Made by a program: the position numbers and the translations under genes. Below, in pieces: positions 36,166-44,560 of a stretch of 64,000 nt of DNA (its first letter is position 1; each line of letters starts with the position of its first letter). The stretch lies in the NCBI GenBank assembly GCA_023387985.1, contig JAEWHC010000009.1:1-64000 (forward strand). Reading direction: 5' to 3'. The notes under the pieces were generated by a model. The model made no database searches. It worked only from the letters and a program-made list of their open reading frames with translations, and was not told where the DNA came from. This stretch comes from Bacteroidota bacterium. Lineage in GTDB: Bacteria > Bacteroidota > Bacteroidia > Chitinophagales > Chitinophagaceae.

Positions 36166-36666
36166 ATGAATACCCTATTGATGAAAAGGTTGCTTCACCT
36201 GTTTTGGATCCTTATTTTCGCCTGCATTTCCTGCACGCCGGCAACGCATATTTACCTGGTCCGCCATGCGGAAAAAAGCGGGCCGTCCGGTGACGTTCCA
36301 TTGAGTGCACAAGGTTTTGCCCGTGCGCAATTGCTCGCAGAGCAAATGAAGACCAAGCAGCTGCATGGCGTGTACAGCACCCGTTACCAACGAACGCAGC
36401 AGACTGCCCGGCCTGCCGCCGGAATTTTCGGGTTAACGCCCGTGATTTATGCGGATGGGGACAGCCTGATGAGGCAGCTTATAAAAGCAAAAGGAAAATC
36501 TTACCTGGTGGTTGGACATAGCAATACAGTTTTGCCAATGGTCAAAATCGCTGGTATTGATCCGGATTTGCAATTCATTGAAGAGGACGCGTACCACAAT
36601 TTGTACCGAATCAAATTAAGAAACGGAAAAGCGGTAAAACTGCAGGAATTTAAATACGGTGATTGA
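36166..36666 (+). CDS. Histidine phosphatase-family (PGAM-like) exported protein
   Basis: A 166-residue protein of the histidine phosphatase superfamily. The RHG-type motif is visible as YLVRHAEKSG, giving the phospho-accepting His, and the second active-site His is in LVVGHSNTV. The spacing and short length fit SixA- and phosphoglycerate-mutase-like phosphatases. The N-terminus has a hydrophobic stretch ending CISC, so it is probably a lipoprotein or secreted, which is common for Bacteroidota members. The substrate is unknown. An internal ATG at 36181 is an alternative start. It stands alone between the GT2 fusion gene and a CAP-domain gene. Confidence 0.82.
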   Translation: MNTLLMKRLLHLFWILIFACISCTPATHIYLVRHAEKSGPSGDVPLSAQGFARAQLLAEQMKTKQLHGVYSTRYQRTQQTARPAAGIFGLTPVIYADGDSLMRQLIKAKGKSYLVVGHSNTVLPMVKIAGIDPDLQFIEEDAYHNLYRIKLRNGKAVKLQEFKYGD

Positions 36667-36817
36667 GCAAAGAACCGTGCTCCAACGCAGAATGTCACAG
36701 ATCATGAAATCGTTTCGAAGGGGTTGGCTGGTGTTGAATTTTACGACCTTCCTGAAAGAAATTTCCCCGTTTTCGGGCAAACTGTTTTATTTTGAAGAGT
36801 TATTAAAATAAAATACC

Positions 36818-37309
36818 ATGCGCATCTATTTTATAACCATTTTGATTGGTATTGTTACTATGCTTTTGCCGGGCTGCGACAAAAAGGCTAATCCGGATCC
36901 CGATCCGGATCCGCTTTCTGCGGATGCGCGTTTGCTGGAAATGGTTAATCAACATCGTGCAGCCGGCGCGGTATGCGGAACAGAACAAAGGTCGGCGGTG
37001 CCGGCATTAAAATGGAGTGCGGCCCTTAAGGCTGCTGCTCTTGCACACAGCGCAGATATGAATGCGAAAGGTTTTTTTGGCCATACGGGTAGTGATGGCA
37101 GCAACACAGGCCAACGTATTGCCATACAAGGGTATATCGCTTCCACTTATGGAGAGAATATTGCAAAAGGCAGCTTCACCGAAAAAGCGGCGATAGATGG
37201 ATGGATGAACTCTCCCGATCATTGTAAAAACATAATGAACGGAAGCTTTAAGGAAATTGGCATTGCCCGGAGCGGCGATTATTGGACGATGGTACTGGCT
37301 GCACGATGA
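36818..37309 (+). CDS. CAP-domain (SCP-like) lipoprotein
   Basis: A 163-residue lipoprotein (lipobox LLPGC, C20), then a short Asp-Pro spacer (NPDPDPDPL) and a CAP/SCP domain: LLEMVNQHRAAG, ALKWSAALKAAALAHSADM, FFGHTGSDG with the conserved His, YGENIAKG and a final WTMVLA strand. Bacterial CAP domains have no agreed function; binding or protease-like roles have been proposed. It would sit in the outer membrane or periplasm. No operon partner is visible. Confidence 0.85.
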   Translation: MRIYFITILIGIVTMLLPGCDKKANPDPDPDPLSADARLLEMVNQHRAAGAVCGTEQRSAVPALKWSAALKAAALAHSADMNAKGFFGHTGSDGSNTGQRIAIQGYIASTYGENIAKGSFTEKAAIDGWMNSPDHCKNIMNGSFKEIGIARSGDYWTMVLAAR

Positions 37310-37351
37310 ATGCGTTGATTTGAAAAATTCAACTTTCTGCCGGGTTCAAGT

Positions 37352-37382
37352 TAAAAAAAAATGGTCACCCCGTGAGGTGACC
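37352..37382 (-). terminator. Intrinsic terminator, minus strand
   Basis: A perfect stem GGTCACC-N6-GGTGACC (37363-37382) flanked on its left by a run of nine A's, which is the U-tract for minus-strand transcription. It lies about 110 bp beyond the end of the small lipoprotein gene. The plus-strand CAP gene ends nearby but would lack a U-tract here. Confidence 0.75.
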
Positions 37383-37493
37383 AGTACAAGCTCATTTCAT
37401 TCAACATATCCTTATTGAACTTGGCTTGTTTCCTGTGTGTACGGTGCACTTATTGAAAGGATGATTGAGATCGTTAATCCGGCTCATGGCTTA

Positions 37494-37709
37494 TTATGGA
37501 CGCATTCTGCCCGTTTCATGAGGGCTGTTCAGCATTGGTCCCGGATTCGCCTGGTGTGCCAGGGTTTTAGTTTTTTGTCCTTCGCTGAAATTCAGGTTTC
37601 CCTGGTATGCCATTGAGTCTCCATCTTTTGATGCCTGATTTCCACAGGCGGTATAAACCGTTGCCAGGGTAAACAACAGGAGCCAGCCATGTTTAAAAAT
37701 TTTGCGCAT
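37494..37709 (-). CDS. Small SPII lipoprotein, unknown function
   Basis: A 71-residue lipoprotein with a basic N-terminus, hydrophobic core and lipobox VYTAC (C22), then about 50 polar residues (GNLNFSEGQ, HQANPGPMLNSP). No family was recognised. ATG 37709 is preferred to an earlier in-frame start that would add 28 residues without signal-peptide character. A 47-bp element 77-123 bp upstream closely matches one at the same kind of position upstream of the T9SS cargo gene, implying shared control. Confidence 0.6.
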   Translation of the reverse strand: MRKIFKHGWLLLFTLATVYTACGNQASKDGDSMAYQGNLNFSEGQKTKTLAHQANPGPMLNSPHETGRMRP

Positions 37710-37785
37710 GTGTTTGTTTTTATGCGGGGGGTTAAACGCTTTAGTAAAAGCTTTTGGTATGGTAAAGTTCGGGTTCTTGTTGCAA

Positions 37786-37832
37786 GCAGACAATACAGGG
37801 TTGACTGTAAATCATATACAGGAAAACCTATA
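37786..37832 (-). promoter_or_regulatory. Duplicated upstream element, copy 1
   Basis: A 47-bp segment matching 40160-40206 at 34 of 47 positions in a gap-free alignment. It contains the dyad TACAGG-AAAA-CCTATA (37817-37832) and a further half-site CAATACAGG (37791-37799). It lies upstream of the minus-strand small lipoprotein gene. The conservation against the otherwise unrelated gap suggests a shared regulator or promoter. Confidence 0.6.
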
Positions 37833-37867
37833 TTTTACTTTGCCTGCCCGAACACTGCTTTACCGCT

Positions 37868-37896
37868 AAAAAAGCTGACCGCCAAAGGCGGCCAGC
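37868..37896 (-). terminator. Intrinsic terminator of the T9SS cargo gene
   Basis: The hairpin GCTGACCGCC-AAA-GGCGGCCAGC (37874-37896, one mismatch) with six A's on its left forms a stem plus U-tract for minus-strand transcripts. It lies 29 bp past the stop codon of the large gene to its right. Confidence 0.8.
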
Positions 37897-37924
37897 ATTA
37901 AGCACAAGAGAATCCAACAAATCC

Positions 37925-40072
37925 CTAATGAATTATGCTTATTTTTTTAGTGTGAATGGTGTGGGCCAATTGAATATGCACAACATAAATACCGGAAACC
38001 AAGCCGGACAAATCGTATCGCCCGCCCGATGTGGGCCCAAACTCCCTGACTACCCTCCCCTGCACATCAATTAACTTCACTTGCTTTGGTGTGGTGGATG
38101 CCCTTATCTGGAAATAGGCGGATGCAGGATTGGGGGCAACCACGATGAGTTCGCTTGAACTGTTTTCCACCCGAATTGTTTTTGAATAGGCCTTGGAGCC
38201 ATCAAGATCAATCTGGTAGAGGCGGTAGTATTGCACAGGTTCCGGCTGCTTATGGTTGAAGCTATAGTTCAGGACCGTTGAGCTGTTCCCCGCTGCCGAT
38301 CTGGAAGCTACAAATCCAATCTTGCTGAAGTCTTTGCCATCCGTTCCGGCTTCTATCTCAAAGCCACGATTATTGATTTCTGAAGCGGTACCCCAATCAA
38401 GTGTATTGTATCCTTTTTCAGCCCGTCCGTTGAAGTGGGTGAATTTTACCGGCAGGGTTTTGTCGTAAGGTCTTATGGTATAGCTCCAGCACCCTGAATT
38501 GGTAAATCGCAGGTAGTATGCATCTGCCGCAGGTACATTGATAACAACAGTGTCGGTTCTTGCCACATTTGGCGTAAGGTTGGAGCTGCCAAATAGATAG
38601 CGTGCCGCAACCTGGACAGGTGCTCCCGTTGCCCGCTTTTCGTAAACATAGATATATAACCAACCGTTGGCAGACCCGTGGTTGGTTCCGTTGATTATAA
38701 ATCTTAAGGTGTCGCGGTTGGGAATGCTTGTAAGGAAATAATCTTCGGTATCCACAACACCGCGGGCATTGTAACCAATGTTGTCTTTTTTTCCAAACCC
38801 ATAAGGCAATTCGGTAGCGGTTTCAAAACTGTTATTCGGCGCGGCCTCGTGTGGGCTTGTATTGATCATGTCATAGCTCCAGGAATATTTCCAGGAACCG
38901 GAAGACGTGAACCGGTGATAAAATGAATCGGCAGCCTGGCAGTCCACAAGTACAGTGTCCTGTATGGTTTCGCCCGCCGCAACATTGGAACTCTTGATGT
39001 ATCTCGCGAAAACCTGGGATAATGAGGTGCCCTTATTATATCCATAATGATACAGGTAGCCGGATGAGGCGCTCATATTGGTTGCTGTGACACGAATACG
39101 CAAGGTGCCATATTCCGGCAGCTTCATGGCATAATAATCAGTTTCGTCCCTAGAGCTGTTCAGGACATATCCAATATTGCCCGATTTTTCCTCACCAGCA
39201 CCCGTTGCAATCGCTACGTTGAATGCGTCATTGGGTTCCGTTTCCTGCGGAACCGCATCTTCCAATAAATATCGCACACCGTATGCAAAAGGTACGCCTG
39301 CAGTCATTCGTAAATAATAAGTTCCTTTTTGCCGTCCTTTCAGAACGATGGTATCAGAAATTTCAGTGCCTGATGCGATATTGGACCCTTGCATAAATCC
39401 TGCATAAACCTGACCTGTCATTCCCCTGTCGTCATAAACATAGGCGTAAAGGTACCCGGCGGAGTTTGAACGGTTTACCCCGTTTACCAAAATGCTGAGC
39501 GTACCATTGGCAGGAAATTCGATTTTGTAATAATCACTGGCATCTCTTACAGCTTTTTTCTCGTATTGCACATTGCCCCGGGCTTCTGTATTGTATGGCA
39601 GGCTTACGGCTGCTGCCACTTCATCATTGGGTTCCGGATCAGTGGGTGGCACATTTTCCATGGTATACGAAATACTGAGATCAAAACACCCGCTGGTGGT
39701 TATGCGGATATAGGCATCATCGGAAAGTTGCCCGTAAACCCGCAGGGTGGCTTCAGTTGATGCGCCTGCCGCAACGTAGCTGCTACCTACATACGCCGCC
39801 AGTTTTTGCCCGGTGGCTTGCCGCCCGTCATAAATGTAGGCATATACGTAACCGGCTGCGGTTCCCATATTTTTGCCTTTAATGGTTACTGCAAGGGTTC
39901 CGTTGGAAGGCAGTAATGTTTTAAAATAATAATTTTCTGATGCACAAACCGATGCGGTCAATGTAGTGTTCGCACTCAAAGCCCTCGCATTTTCAAAAGA
40001 ATCATGTTGTGCTGAGGCGGCAAACGCCATCAATAAAAAGAGGGAAATTGGGTAAAATTTAATCCATTGCAT
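37925..40072 (-). CDS. Type IX secretion cargo protein with four beta-repeat domains
   Basis: A 715-residue secreted protein. Signal peptide (ending AASAQ), then four similar domains of about 120-135 residues. Each has an EPND-type start, a D-YYK or DYY core, a G-TL-I-V-GTN segment, then a GYLYAYVYD strand and a W/G-YLRMT end, so the repeats are recognisable by eye. Next comes a linker with NTLDWGTASEINNRGFEIE and a type A T9SS C-terminal sorting domain (VAPNPASAYFQI to KKISIIH). The T9SS would move it across the outer membrane and anchor or release it. The repeats look like jelly-roll (PPC-like) domains, but the ligand is unknown. It is divergent from the histidine kinase gene. Confidence 0.85.
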   Translation of the reverse strand: MQWIKFYPISLFLLMAFAASAQHDSFENARALSANTTLTASVCASENYYFKTLLPSNGTLAVTIKGKNMGTAAGYVYAYIYDGRQATGQKLAAYVGSSYVAAGASTEATLRVYGQLSDDAYIRITTSGCFDLSISYTMENVPPTDPEPNDEVAAAVSLPYNTEARGNVQYEKKAVRDASDYYKIEFPANGTLSILVNGVNRSNSAGYLYAYVYDDRGMTGQVYAGFMQGSNIASGTEISDTIVLKGRQKGTYYLRMTAGVPFAYGVRYLLEDAVPQETEPNDAFNVAIATGAGEEKSGNIGYVLNSSRDETDYYAMKLPEYGTLRIRVTATNMSASSGYLYHYGYNKGTSLSQVFARYIKSSNVAAGETIQDTVLVDCQAADSFYHRFTSSGSWKYSWSYDMINTSPHEAAPNNSFETATELPYGFGKKDNIGYNARGVVDTEDYFLTSIPNRDTLRFIINGTNHGSANGWLYIYVYEKRATGAPVQVAARYLFGSSNLTPNVARTDTVVINVPAADAYYLRFTNSGCWSYTIRPYDKTLPVKFTHFNGRAEKGYNTLDWGTASEINNRGFEIEAGTDGKDFSKIGFVASRSAAGNSSTVLNYSFNHKQPEPVQYYRLYQIDLDGSKAYSKTIRVENSSSELIVVAPNPASAYFQIRASTTPKQVKLIDVQGRVVREFGPTSGGRYDLSGLVSGIYVVHIQLAHTIHTKKISIIH

Positions 40073-40159
40073 TTCAAAAGGGTTTTGTTGGTGATTAGCT
40101 ATGGCGGCGCTTATTGAAGGCATAGCCTGGATATTACAAAACTACATCTCAACCATGGA

Positions 40160-40206
40160 TCCTACAATACAGGTAAGGCTTTAATTCATGTATAGGTAAA
40201 CCTGTA
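40160..40206 (-). promoter_or_regulatory. Duplicated upstream element, copy 2
   Basis: Partner of the element at 37786-37832. It carries the dyad TATAGG-TAAA-CCTGTA (40191-40206) and CAATACAGG (40165-40173). It lies in the divergent gap, 88-134 bp upstream of the T9SS cargo gene and about 70 bp upstream of the histidine kinase gene, so it could serve either one or both. Confidence 0.6.
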
Positions 40207-40273
40207 TTTTTTGATATGATGTCGTCACTGGCGGTTTTAGCGCTTATTTTTAACTGCCTTACCTCATAATCAA

Positions 40274-42364
40274 ATGCATTTTCTGAGAACACACCTGCTC
40301 TGCATTGTTTGCTTTTTTTCCCTCCCGGCGTTCGGGCAAAATGGGGTTATTGATTCCTTGCGCGAAATTATTCAACAGGGAAAGCTTACCGATACAGCGC
40401 GGGTTAACCGGATGCAGGAGCTCGGCATCATGATCTGGCGGGCAGGGCATGACGAGGAGGCACGGAGCGTTTTGCAGGATGTCATCGAAACATCAAAAAC
40501 CATCGGTTTTCCCCGCGGGGAAGCCATGGCGAGGCTTCAACTGGTGCGGATGGAAATGGAGCGGATGGAAGAAGTGGAATGGGCGCACCGCCAATTGGAT
40601 ACAGCTTACACCCTGGCGGGCAAAAGTCGCGATAAATGGCTGGAGGCCATGTGCCATTTTCGCCGTGGGCAGCTTTATTCCGGTTTTGATAACCGCGCCG
40701 ATACCATTTCCAAACTCTACGAACAGGCAAGGGAAATTTTTGTACAGAAGGAAGACCGCTCAATGGAAGGAACCATTTACATGGAAATGGGTTTGGTGGA
40801 AGCGCGGGAAGGCAGGTATGCCGCAGCGGCTGACTACCTGCAAAAAGCCCGTGGCTTGCAGGAAACTGTTGGCGATCTGCAGGCCCTGAGGGCAACGTTG
40901 CCTAACCTGGGCATCATGCTGTTGTCATTAAGAATGTATGAACCGGCATTAGCCGTATTTGCTGAGGCAGAAAGCAATGCCCGTAAACTTAACGATGATC
41001 GCGTGGTGGCTTTTGTAGATTACCAACGTGGGGAAATATTTGGCAAAACCCATCAGCTCGACAGTGCTTTGACCTACTATTCAAAAGCAGCCCGGTTTTT
41101 TGAAAGATCAGGGGCATCCACGTTGTATATCAATATCCTTTCCAAAATATCCGGCCTTTATTTGCAGCAAGGCAACACCGATTCGGCATTGGCCATCAAC
41201 CAACGGGCCTATGCTATGCATATTGCCTCGTTCGATCCTCCGGGTTCATTCTTTCACAATGCGGTCATCAATTTCGGGCGCATCTACAACGCACGTAAAG
41301 CATATGACAAGGCTTTGCAATATGGTAAAATGGGCCGCGACGCCTTACTCAATGAAGAAATCAATATGCCACTTGAACTTTCGGCCTATTATGAAATTCT
41401 TGGAACCGCTTATGCCGGGTTGGGAGATTACCGGAATGCCTATGAAAACATGGGGTTGTACAAATCCTGGAGCGATTCGCTGGTAAATATCGAATCAAGG
41501 GAAAAGGCAATGGCCGATAACCTGACCTACGAACATGAAAAAAAACAAAATGAAACCGCACTCTTGCTGGAAAAGAGTGACCAGGAAAATCTGAGGATCT
41601 GGCGGATGTTTTTAATTGTTTTGCTGGGCATAGCGGTAATCATCAGTATTGCGGCGTGGTATAATTATTTATCACTTGCAAAAAAAAACCGGCAACTGCA
41701 TGAAAAAAATATTGAAATTGAAAGGGCCCTAAATGCCGGCCAACGCCTGGAAAGGAAACGATTGGCAGCAGAATTGCACGACAACCTGAACACGCAGATC
41801 TCGGCCATAAAATGGACGCTTGAAACCCTGGATACCAAAGCCATGCAGCCCCAAAACCTGAGGCTGGTGGAAAAAGCGGTTAACATGGCCGAAGATTTAT
41901 ACACTGACCTGAGGTTGATTTCCCATTTGCTTTTGCCCGCTGCACTGGAAGCGAACGACTTGCAGGGAGCCCTTCAAAAACTGGTGAACCGTATGAATGA
42001 ACATAGCCAAATTGATTTTGCATTGCATTATGAAGCAGGTAATCAAATCATCAATGAGCAAATCACCCAACAATTGTACAATATCTGCCTTGAACTGGTA
42101 AACAATGTGGCCCGGCATTCCAATGCCAACAAAGCCATCGTAACAGTGCAAATGCCCGATGCGGAACATATCCGGCTTGTGGTGGAAGATGATGGCAGCG
42201 GGATCCGGGAAAACGAAACCAAACACGGAATCGGGATGCAGAACATACGGTACCGGGCCCATTCAATTGGAGGGGAAGTGCGTTTGGACAGCCCAACGCA
42301 GGGTGGCACATCCATATCGGTGTTAGCGCCCCTTAAACCAGTCCATGACGGATCGCGAACTTAA
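40274..42364 (+). CDS. TPR-sensor histidine kinase (NarX/HisKA_3 type)
   Basis: A 696-residue membrane kinase. Signal peptide (ending PAFGQ), periplasmic TPR-like helical repeats (about 25-430), one transmembrane segment (about 442-465, MFLIVLLGIAVIISIAAW), a short coiled coil, then a HisKA_3 dimerisation domain with phospho-acceptor H502 in LAAELHDNLN. The C-terminal ATPase has N-box NICLELVNNVARHS and G-boxes DDGSGI and HGIGMQNI. TPR sensor kinases of this type are common in Bacteroidota and pair with LuxR-type regulators. The partner is encoded on the opposite strand and the two 3' ends overlap by 32 bp. Confidence 0.92.
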   Translation: MHFLRTHLLCIVCFFSLPAFGQNGVIDSLREIIQQGKLTDTARVNRMQELGIMIWRAGHDEEARSVLQDVIETSKTIGFPRGEAMARLQLVRMEMERMEEVEWAHRQLDTAYTLAGKSRDKWLEAMCHFRRGQLYSGFDNRADTISKLYEQAREIFVQKEDRSMEGTIYMEMGLVEAREGRYAAAADYLQKARGLQETVGDLQALRATLPNLGIMLLSLRMYEPALAVFAEAESNARKLNDDRVVAFVDYQRGEIFGKTHQLDSALTYYSKAARFFERSGASTLYINILSKISGLYLQQGNTDSALAINQRAYAMHIASFDPPGSFFHNAVINFGRIYNARKAYDKALQYGKMGRDALLNEEINMPLELSAYYEILGTAYAGLGDYRNAYENMGLYKSWSDSLVNIESREKAMADNLTYEHEKKQNETALLLEKSDQENLRIWRMFLIVLLGIAVIISIAAWYNYLSLAKKNRQLHEKNIEIERALNAGQRLERKRLAAELHDNLNTQISAIKWTLETLDTKAMQPQNLRLVEKAVNMAEDLYTDLRLISHLLLPAALEANDLQGALQKLVNRMNEHSQIDFALHYEAGNQIINEQITQQLYNICLELVNNVARHSNANKAIVTVQMPDAEHIRLVVEDDGSGIRENETKHGIGMQNIRYRAHSIGGEVRLDSPTQGGTSISVLAPLKPVHDGSRT

Positions 42365-42965
42365 TGATGCCGATCGCATTTTTGACTTGTAGTTTTCTGA
42401 GGATGTTGTGCCGGTGTGTTTCCACCGTGCCCAGACTGATGAACAATTTCTCAGCTATTTCATTGGAGGAATATTCCTGGGCGATCAACCGTACCACCTC
42501 TATTTCGCGCGGTGTCAATTGGGCAGGGGGCTCAGCTACGGCGTCAGGAGTGGATACATTGAGCAACTCCGTAACAACATCCTGGCTATAATACGTCTGA
42601 CCGGTATAAATACTACGTAAAGCTTTTTCCACGGCGCTGCGACCTGTTTTTTTGAAAGTATAGCCGGAAATACCCGCGTAAAAAGCTTCACGGATGGTTT
42701 GCGCGTTTTCATCAACAGTGAGCATCAGTATTTTTACCTGTTTGTCGTTTTCGCGTATGGCAAGGGTGAGTTGAATGCCGCTCATCTCCGGCATGGAATA
42801 GTCGGTGATTACAATATCCACATCGTTTTCGGCGAGAAATCCGGGAACAAGCTTGGCATCCTGAAAGCAGGCCACTACCTCCATACCTTCCATTGTAGAT
42901 ATCAATAATGCAAGGCTGTCCAGAATAATCTGGTGGTCATCGCATATTAAAACTTTTATGGACAT
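42333..42965 (-). CDS. LuxR/NarL-family response regulator
   Basis: A 210-residue response regulator. Receiver domain (1 to about 120) with acidic pair D9-D10, phospho-acceptor D55 in VITDYSMPEMSG and the conserved Lys in GYTFKKTG. C-terminal LuxR-type helix-turn-helix (about 145-205; LTPREIEVVRLIAQ and LFISLGTVETHRHNILRKL). Start ATG 42965 is preferred to an upstream frame of 24 extra residues. It is the likely partner of the convergent TPR kinase. Candidate targets are the genes carrying the duplicated 47-bp element, though this is inference. Confidence 0.93.
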   Translation of the reverse strand: MSIKVLICDDHQIILDSLALLISTMEGMEVVACFQDAKLVPGFLAENDVDIVITDYSMPEMSGIQLTLAIRENDKQVKILMLTVDENAQTIREAFYAGISGYTFKKTGRSAVEKALRSIYTGQTYYSQDVVTELLNVSTPDAVAEPPAQLTPREIEVVRLIAQEYSSNEIAEKLFISLGTVETHRHNILRKLQVKNAIGIIKFAIRHGLV

Positions 42966-43405
42966 ATTGTAGTGGCGCAGGAATGAGCGTACAAAATACG
43001 GATTTTTGCAGGAATGCGGCTTATAACAGCACAACATTCCATCATGAAATAGTTTATCCTTGCGGGTTGAGGGTTATGAGCGCTATGGCTTTCTTTAAAT
43101 CTGCATGAATACAAAATTGCAATGTTTCGTATCCCGGGTTTGGTATAATGATTTCGCCATTTGGCCCGATTTTCCTTTTGGCCTGAAATGGAGCTCCGAA
43201 TCGGAAACGGATGCACAGGCGTTAGCCACGTTAAAGCATCAAAAATTCCTAAGGTAATTTTTGTTTTTACTTTTCCATATCGGCTTTTCCTTCTACCTTT
43301 GCCGTCCTTTCACTAAAACGGCAGGCATGGTGGCCTGTTGAGTAGCAAAATAAACCCACAGCGTTCTCCCGCTGTACTTATTTTAATCTCAAAAAGGAAT
43401 TTATT
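42966..43405 (+). promoter_or_regulatory. Intergenic region and rpmH leader
   Basis: A 440-bp gap between divergent genes. A perfect -7 element TACCTTTG lies at 43294-43301 and would start rpmH transcription near 43308, giving a leader of about 100 nt. That leader can form two hairpins: CAGGC-N6-GCCTG (43322-43337) and ACAGCG-N6-CGCTGT (43358-43375) extended by AAATAA / TTATTT. The pairing suggests a leader structure, possibly autogenous control, which is unproven. A 50-codon frame at 43105-43257 is not convincing as a gene. Confidence 0.5.
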
Positions 43406-43561
43406 ATGAAACGGACATATCAACCAAGTAACCGTCGCCGCAAGGGTGTGCATGGCTTTCGTAAGCGCATGCAAACCGCCAATGGCCGTAAAGTTTTAGC
43501 CGCCCGCCGCAAGAAAGGCCGTTACAAGCTTTCTGTAAGCGACGAACTTAAATTGAAATAA
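43406..43561 (+). CDS. rpmH: 50S ribosomal protein L34
   Basis: A 51-residue basic protein with the universal L34 start [19 protein letters not shown] and a body matching the family ([20 protein letters not shown]), ending SVSDELKLK. It binds 23S rRNA in the large ribosomal subunit. It is followed by a strong terminator and then rnpA, the usual gene order. The leader upstream carries two hairpins. Length and sequence leave no real alternative. Confidence 0.98.
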   Translation: MKRTYQPSNRRRKGVHGFRKRMQTANGRKVLAARRKKGRYKLSVSDELKLK

Positions 43562-43592
43562 TTCACCAGGTTTGACCGCAAAATTGATTAAG

Positions 43593-43616
43593 CCCCCACA
43601 TCTATGGGGGTTTTTT
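43593..43616 (+). terminator. Intrinsic terminator after rpmH
   Basis: A stem CCCCCA-N6-TGGGGG (43593-43610) followed directly by six T's. It lies 31 bp after the rpmH stop, and so could limit read-through to rnpA (start 43641) or set a ratio between the two. Confidence 0.9.
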
Positions 43617-43640
43617 ATTGGATACCTGTAATTTTATAAA

Positions 43641-44042
43641 ATGCCGGAGCTGCCCGAAAATACCTTAAACGCTGCCGAGCGGATCAAACTGAAGACGCAG
43701 GTGGACCGGTTATTCGCCGAGGGCCGGTGGGTAAAAGCCTTTCCGCTGAATGCGGTTTACCTGGCGGAAAAAGCGGCTCCTTTATTTCCGCCTGTACAAA
43801 TTGGCGTAAGCGTGCCTAAAAAGAACATTTCAAAAGCTACCGGCCGCAATTATACCAAAAGGCTGATGCGGGAATGTTACCGGATTCAAAAGCATGAGTT
43901 GGTAGAAACTGCCCGGTCAAAAGATAGCCAATTGTTGGTGTTTTTCGTCTATTCGGGACGAAAGAAGCCTGATTATGCCGAAATTTGCGGCTCAATGGAT
44001 CGTTTGCTCCGGCAATTGATCAAAGAATTGGAAAAGCAATGA
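43641..44042 (+). CDS. rnpA: Ribonuclease P protein component
   Basis: A 133-residue basic protein, the protein subunit of RNase P that helps the catalytic RNA mature tRNA 5' ends. The conserved motif is [14 protein letters not shown], in the RNR region that contacts the RNA. It is preceded by a central strand set (IGVSVPKK). The usual neighbour rpmH lies upstream and yidD starts inside its stop codon (ATGA overlap at 44039-44042), so rnpA and yidD are translationally coupled. Confidence 0.95.
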   Translation: MPELPENTLNAAERIKLKTQVDRLFAEGRWVKAFPLNAVYLAEKAAPLFPPVQIGVSVPKKNISKATGRNYTKRLMRECYRIQKHELVETARSKDSQLLVFFVYSGRKKPDYAEICGSMDRLLRQLIKELEKQ

Positions 44043-44311
44043 AATCCTGTTGTCGCGAATATTTACCTGCCAGTGATAAACCTTCTTTGGGGAGACAGCT
44101 ACTCATATCGCCATTTTTGTTGTTGATCAAAATTTACCAATGGGTGATTAGTCCAATGCTTGGACCCAAATGTCGTTTTACGCCAACCTGCAGCCAATAC
44201 GCAGTGAAAGCGCTAAAAAAACATGGCCTTTTCAAAGGCAGTTGGCTTGCAGCCAGACGCCTGGCGAGTTGTCATCCCTGGGGAAGAAGCGGGTATGATC
44301 CGGTTCCCTGA
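44039..44311 (+). CDS. yidD: Membrane protein insertion efficiency factor YidD
   Basis: A 90-residue protein of the YidD family. Conserved stretches are [31 protein letters not shown] and the C-terminal [18 protein letters not shown], with the three family cysteines in view. YidD is a small membrane-associated protein that aids insertion with YidC. It starts by overlapping the rnpA stop as in many bacteria. yidC, often the next gene, is not here. Confidence 0.95.
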   Translation: MKSCCREYLPASDKPSLGRQLLISPFLLLIKIYQWVISPMLGPKCRFTPTCSQYAVKALKKHGLFKGSWLAARRLASCHPWGRSGYDPVP

Positions 44312-44362
44312 AGATTTTCCTGAGTTCATTGAAGGGGTGGTTGCAAAGGCAATATTTTCCGG

Positions 44363-44560
44363 CTAAGAAACCCTTTCAAAATCGAACTTGCCTTTTATTT
44401 CTTTGTTCAGGAAGGTCCCTTTCGAAAAAGCAGCCTTGAAATTCTCGAACACTTGCCGGGGAACTTCCAGGTAACGATAAACGGCCCCGGAAACATAAAC
44501 GATCGTCAGCGTCAGTTGCGCATCATTGTAATGATACCGGCTGATTACAGCGGATGGCAT
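44363..44560 (-). CDS. KTSC-domain small protein
   Basis: A 65-residue protein fitting the KTSC domain pattern: a central strand VSGAVYRYLEVPRQVFENF, then AAFSKGTFLNKEIKGKFDF, where the KG-F and K(E)IK motifs match family features. The function is unknown, although the domain occurs alone and with nucleic-acid enzymes. The start overlaps the end of the DUF72 gene by 16 bp, so the two form an operon. Confidence 0.8.
   Translation of the reverse strand: MPSAVISRYHYNDAQLTLTIVYVSGAVYRYLEVPRQVFENFKAAFSKGTFLNKEIKGKFDFERVS

Noticed and set aside
43105..43257. 50-codon plus-strand frame upstream of rpmH
   Set aside because: It has an ATG and stop but no start signal or family, and it lies just before the rpmH promoter; too weak to call.
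43258..44311. Replication origin near rpmH-rnpA-yidD
   Set aside because: The gene trio can lie near oriC in other phyla, but no dnaA and no cluster of DnaA boxes was found here.
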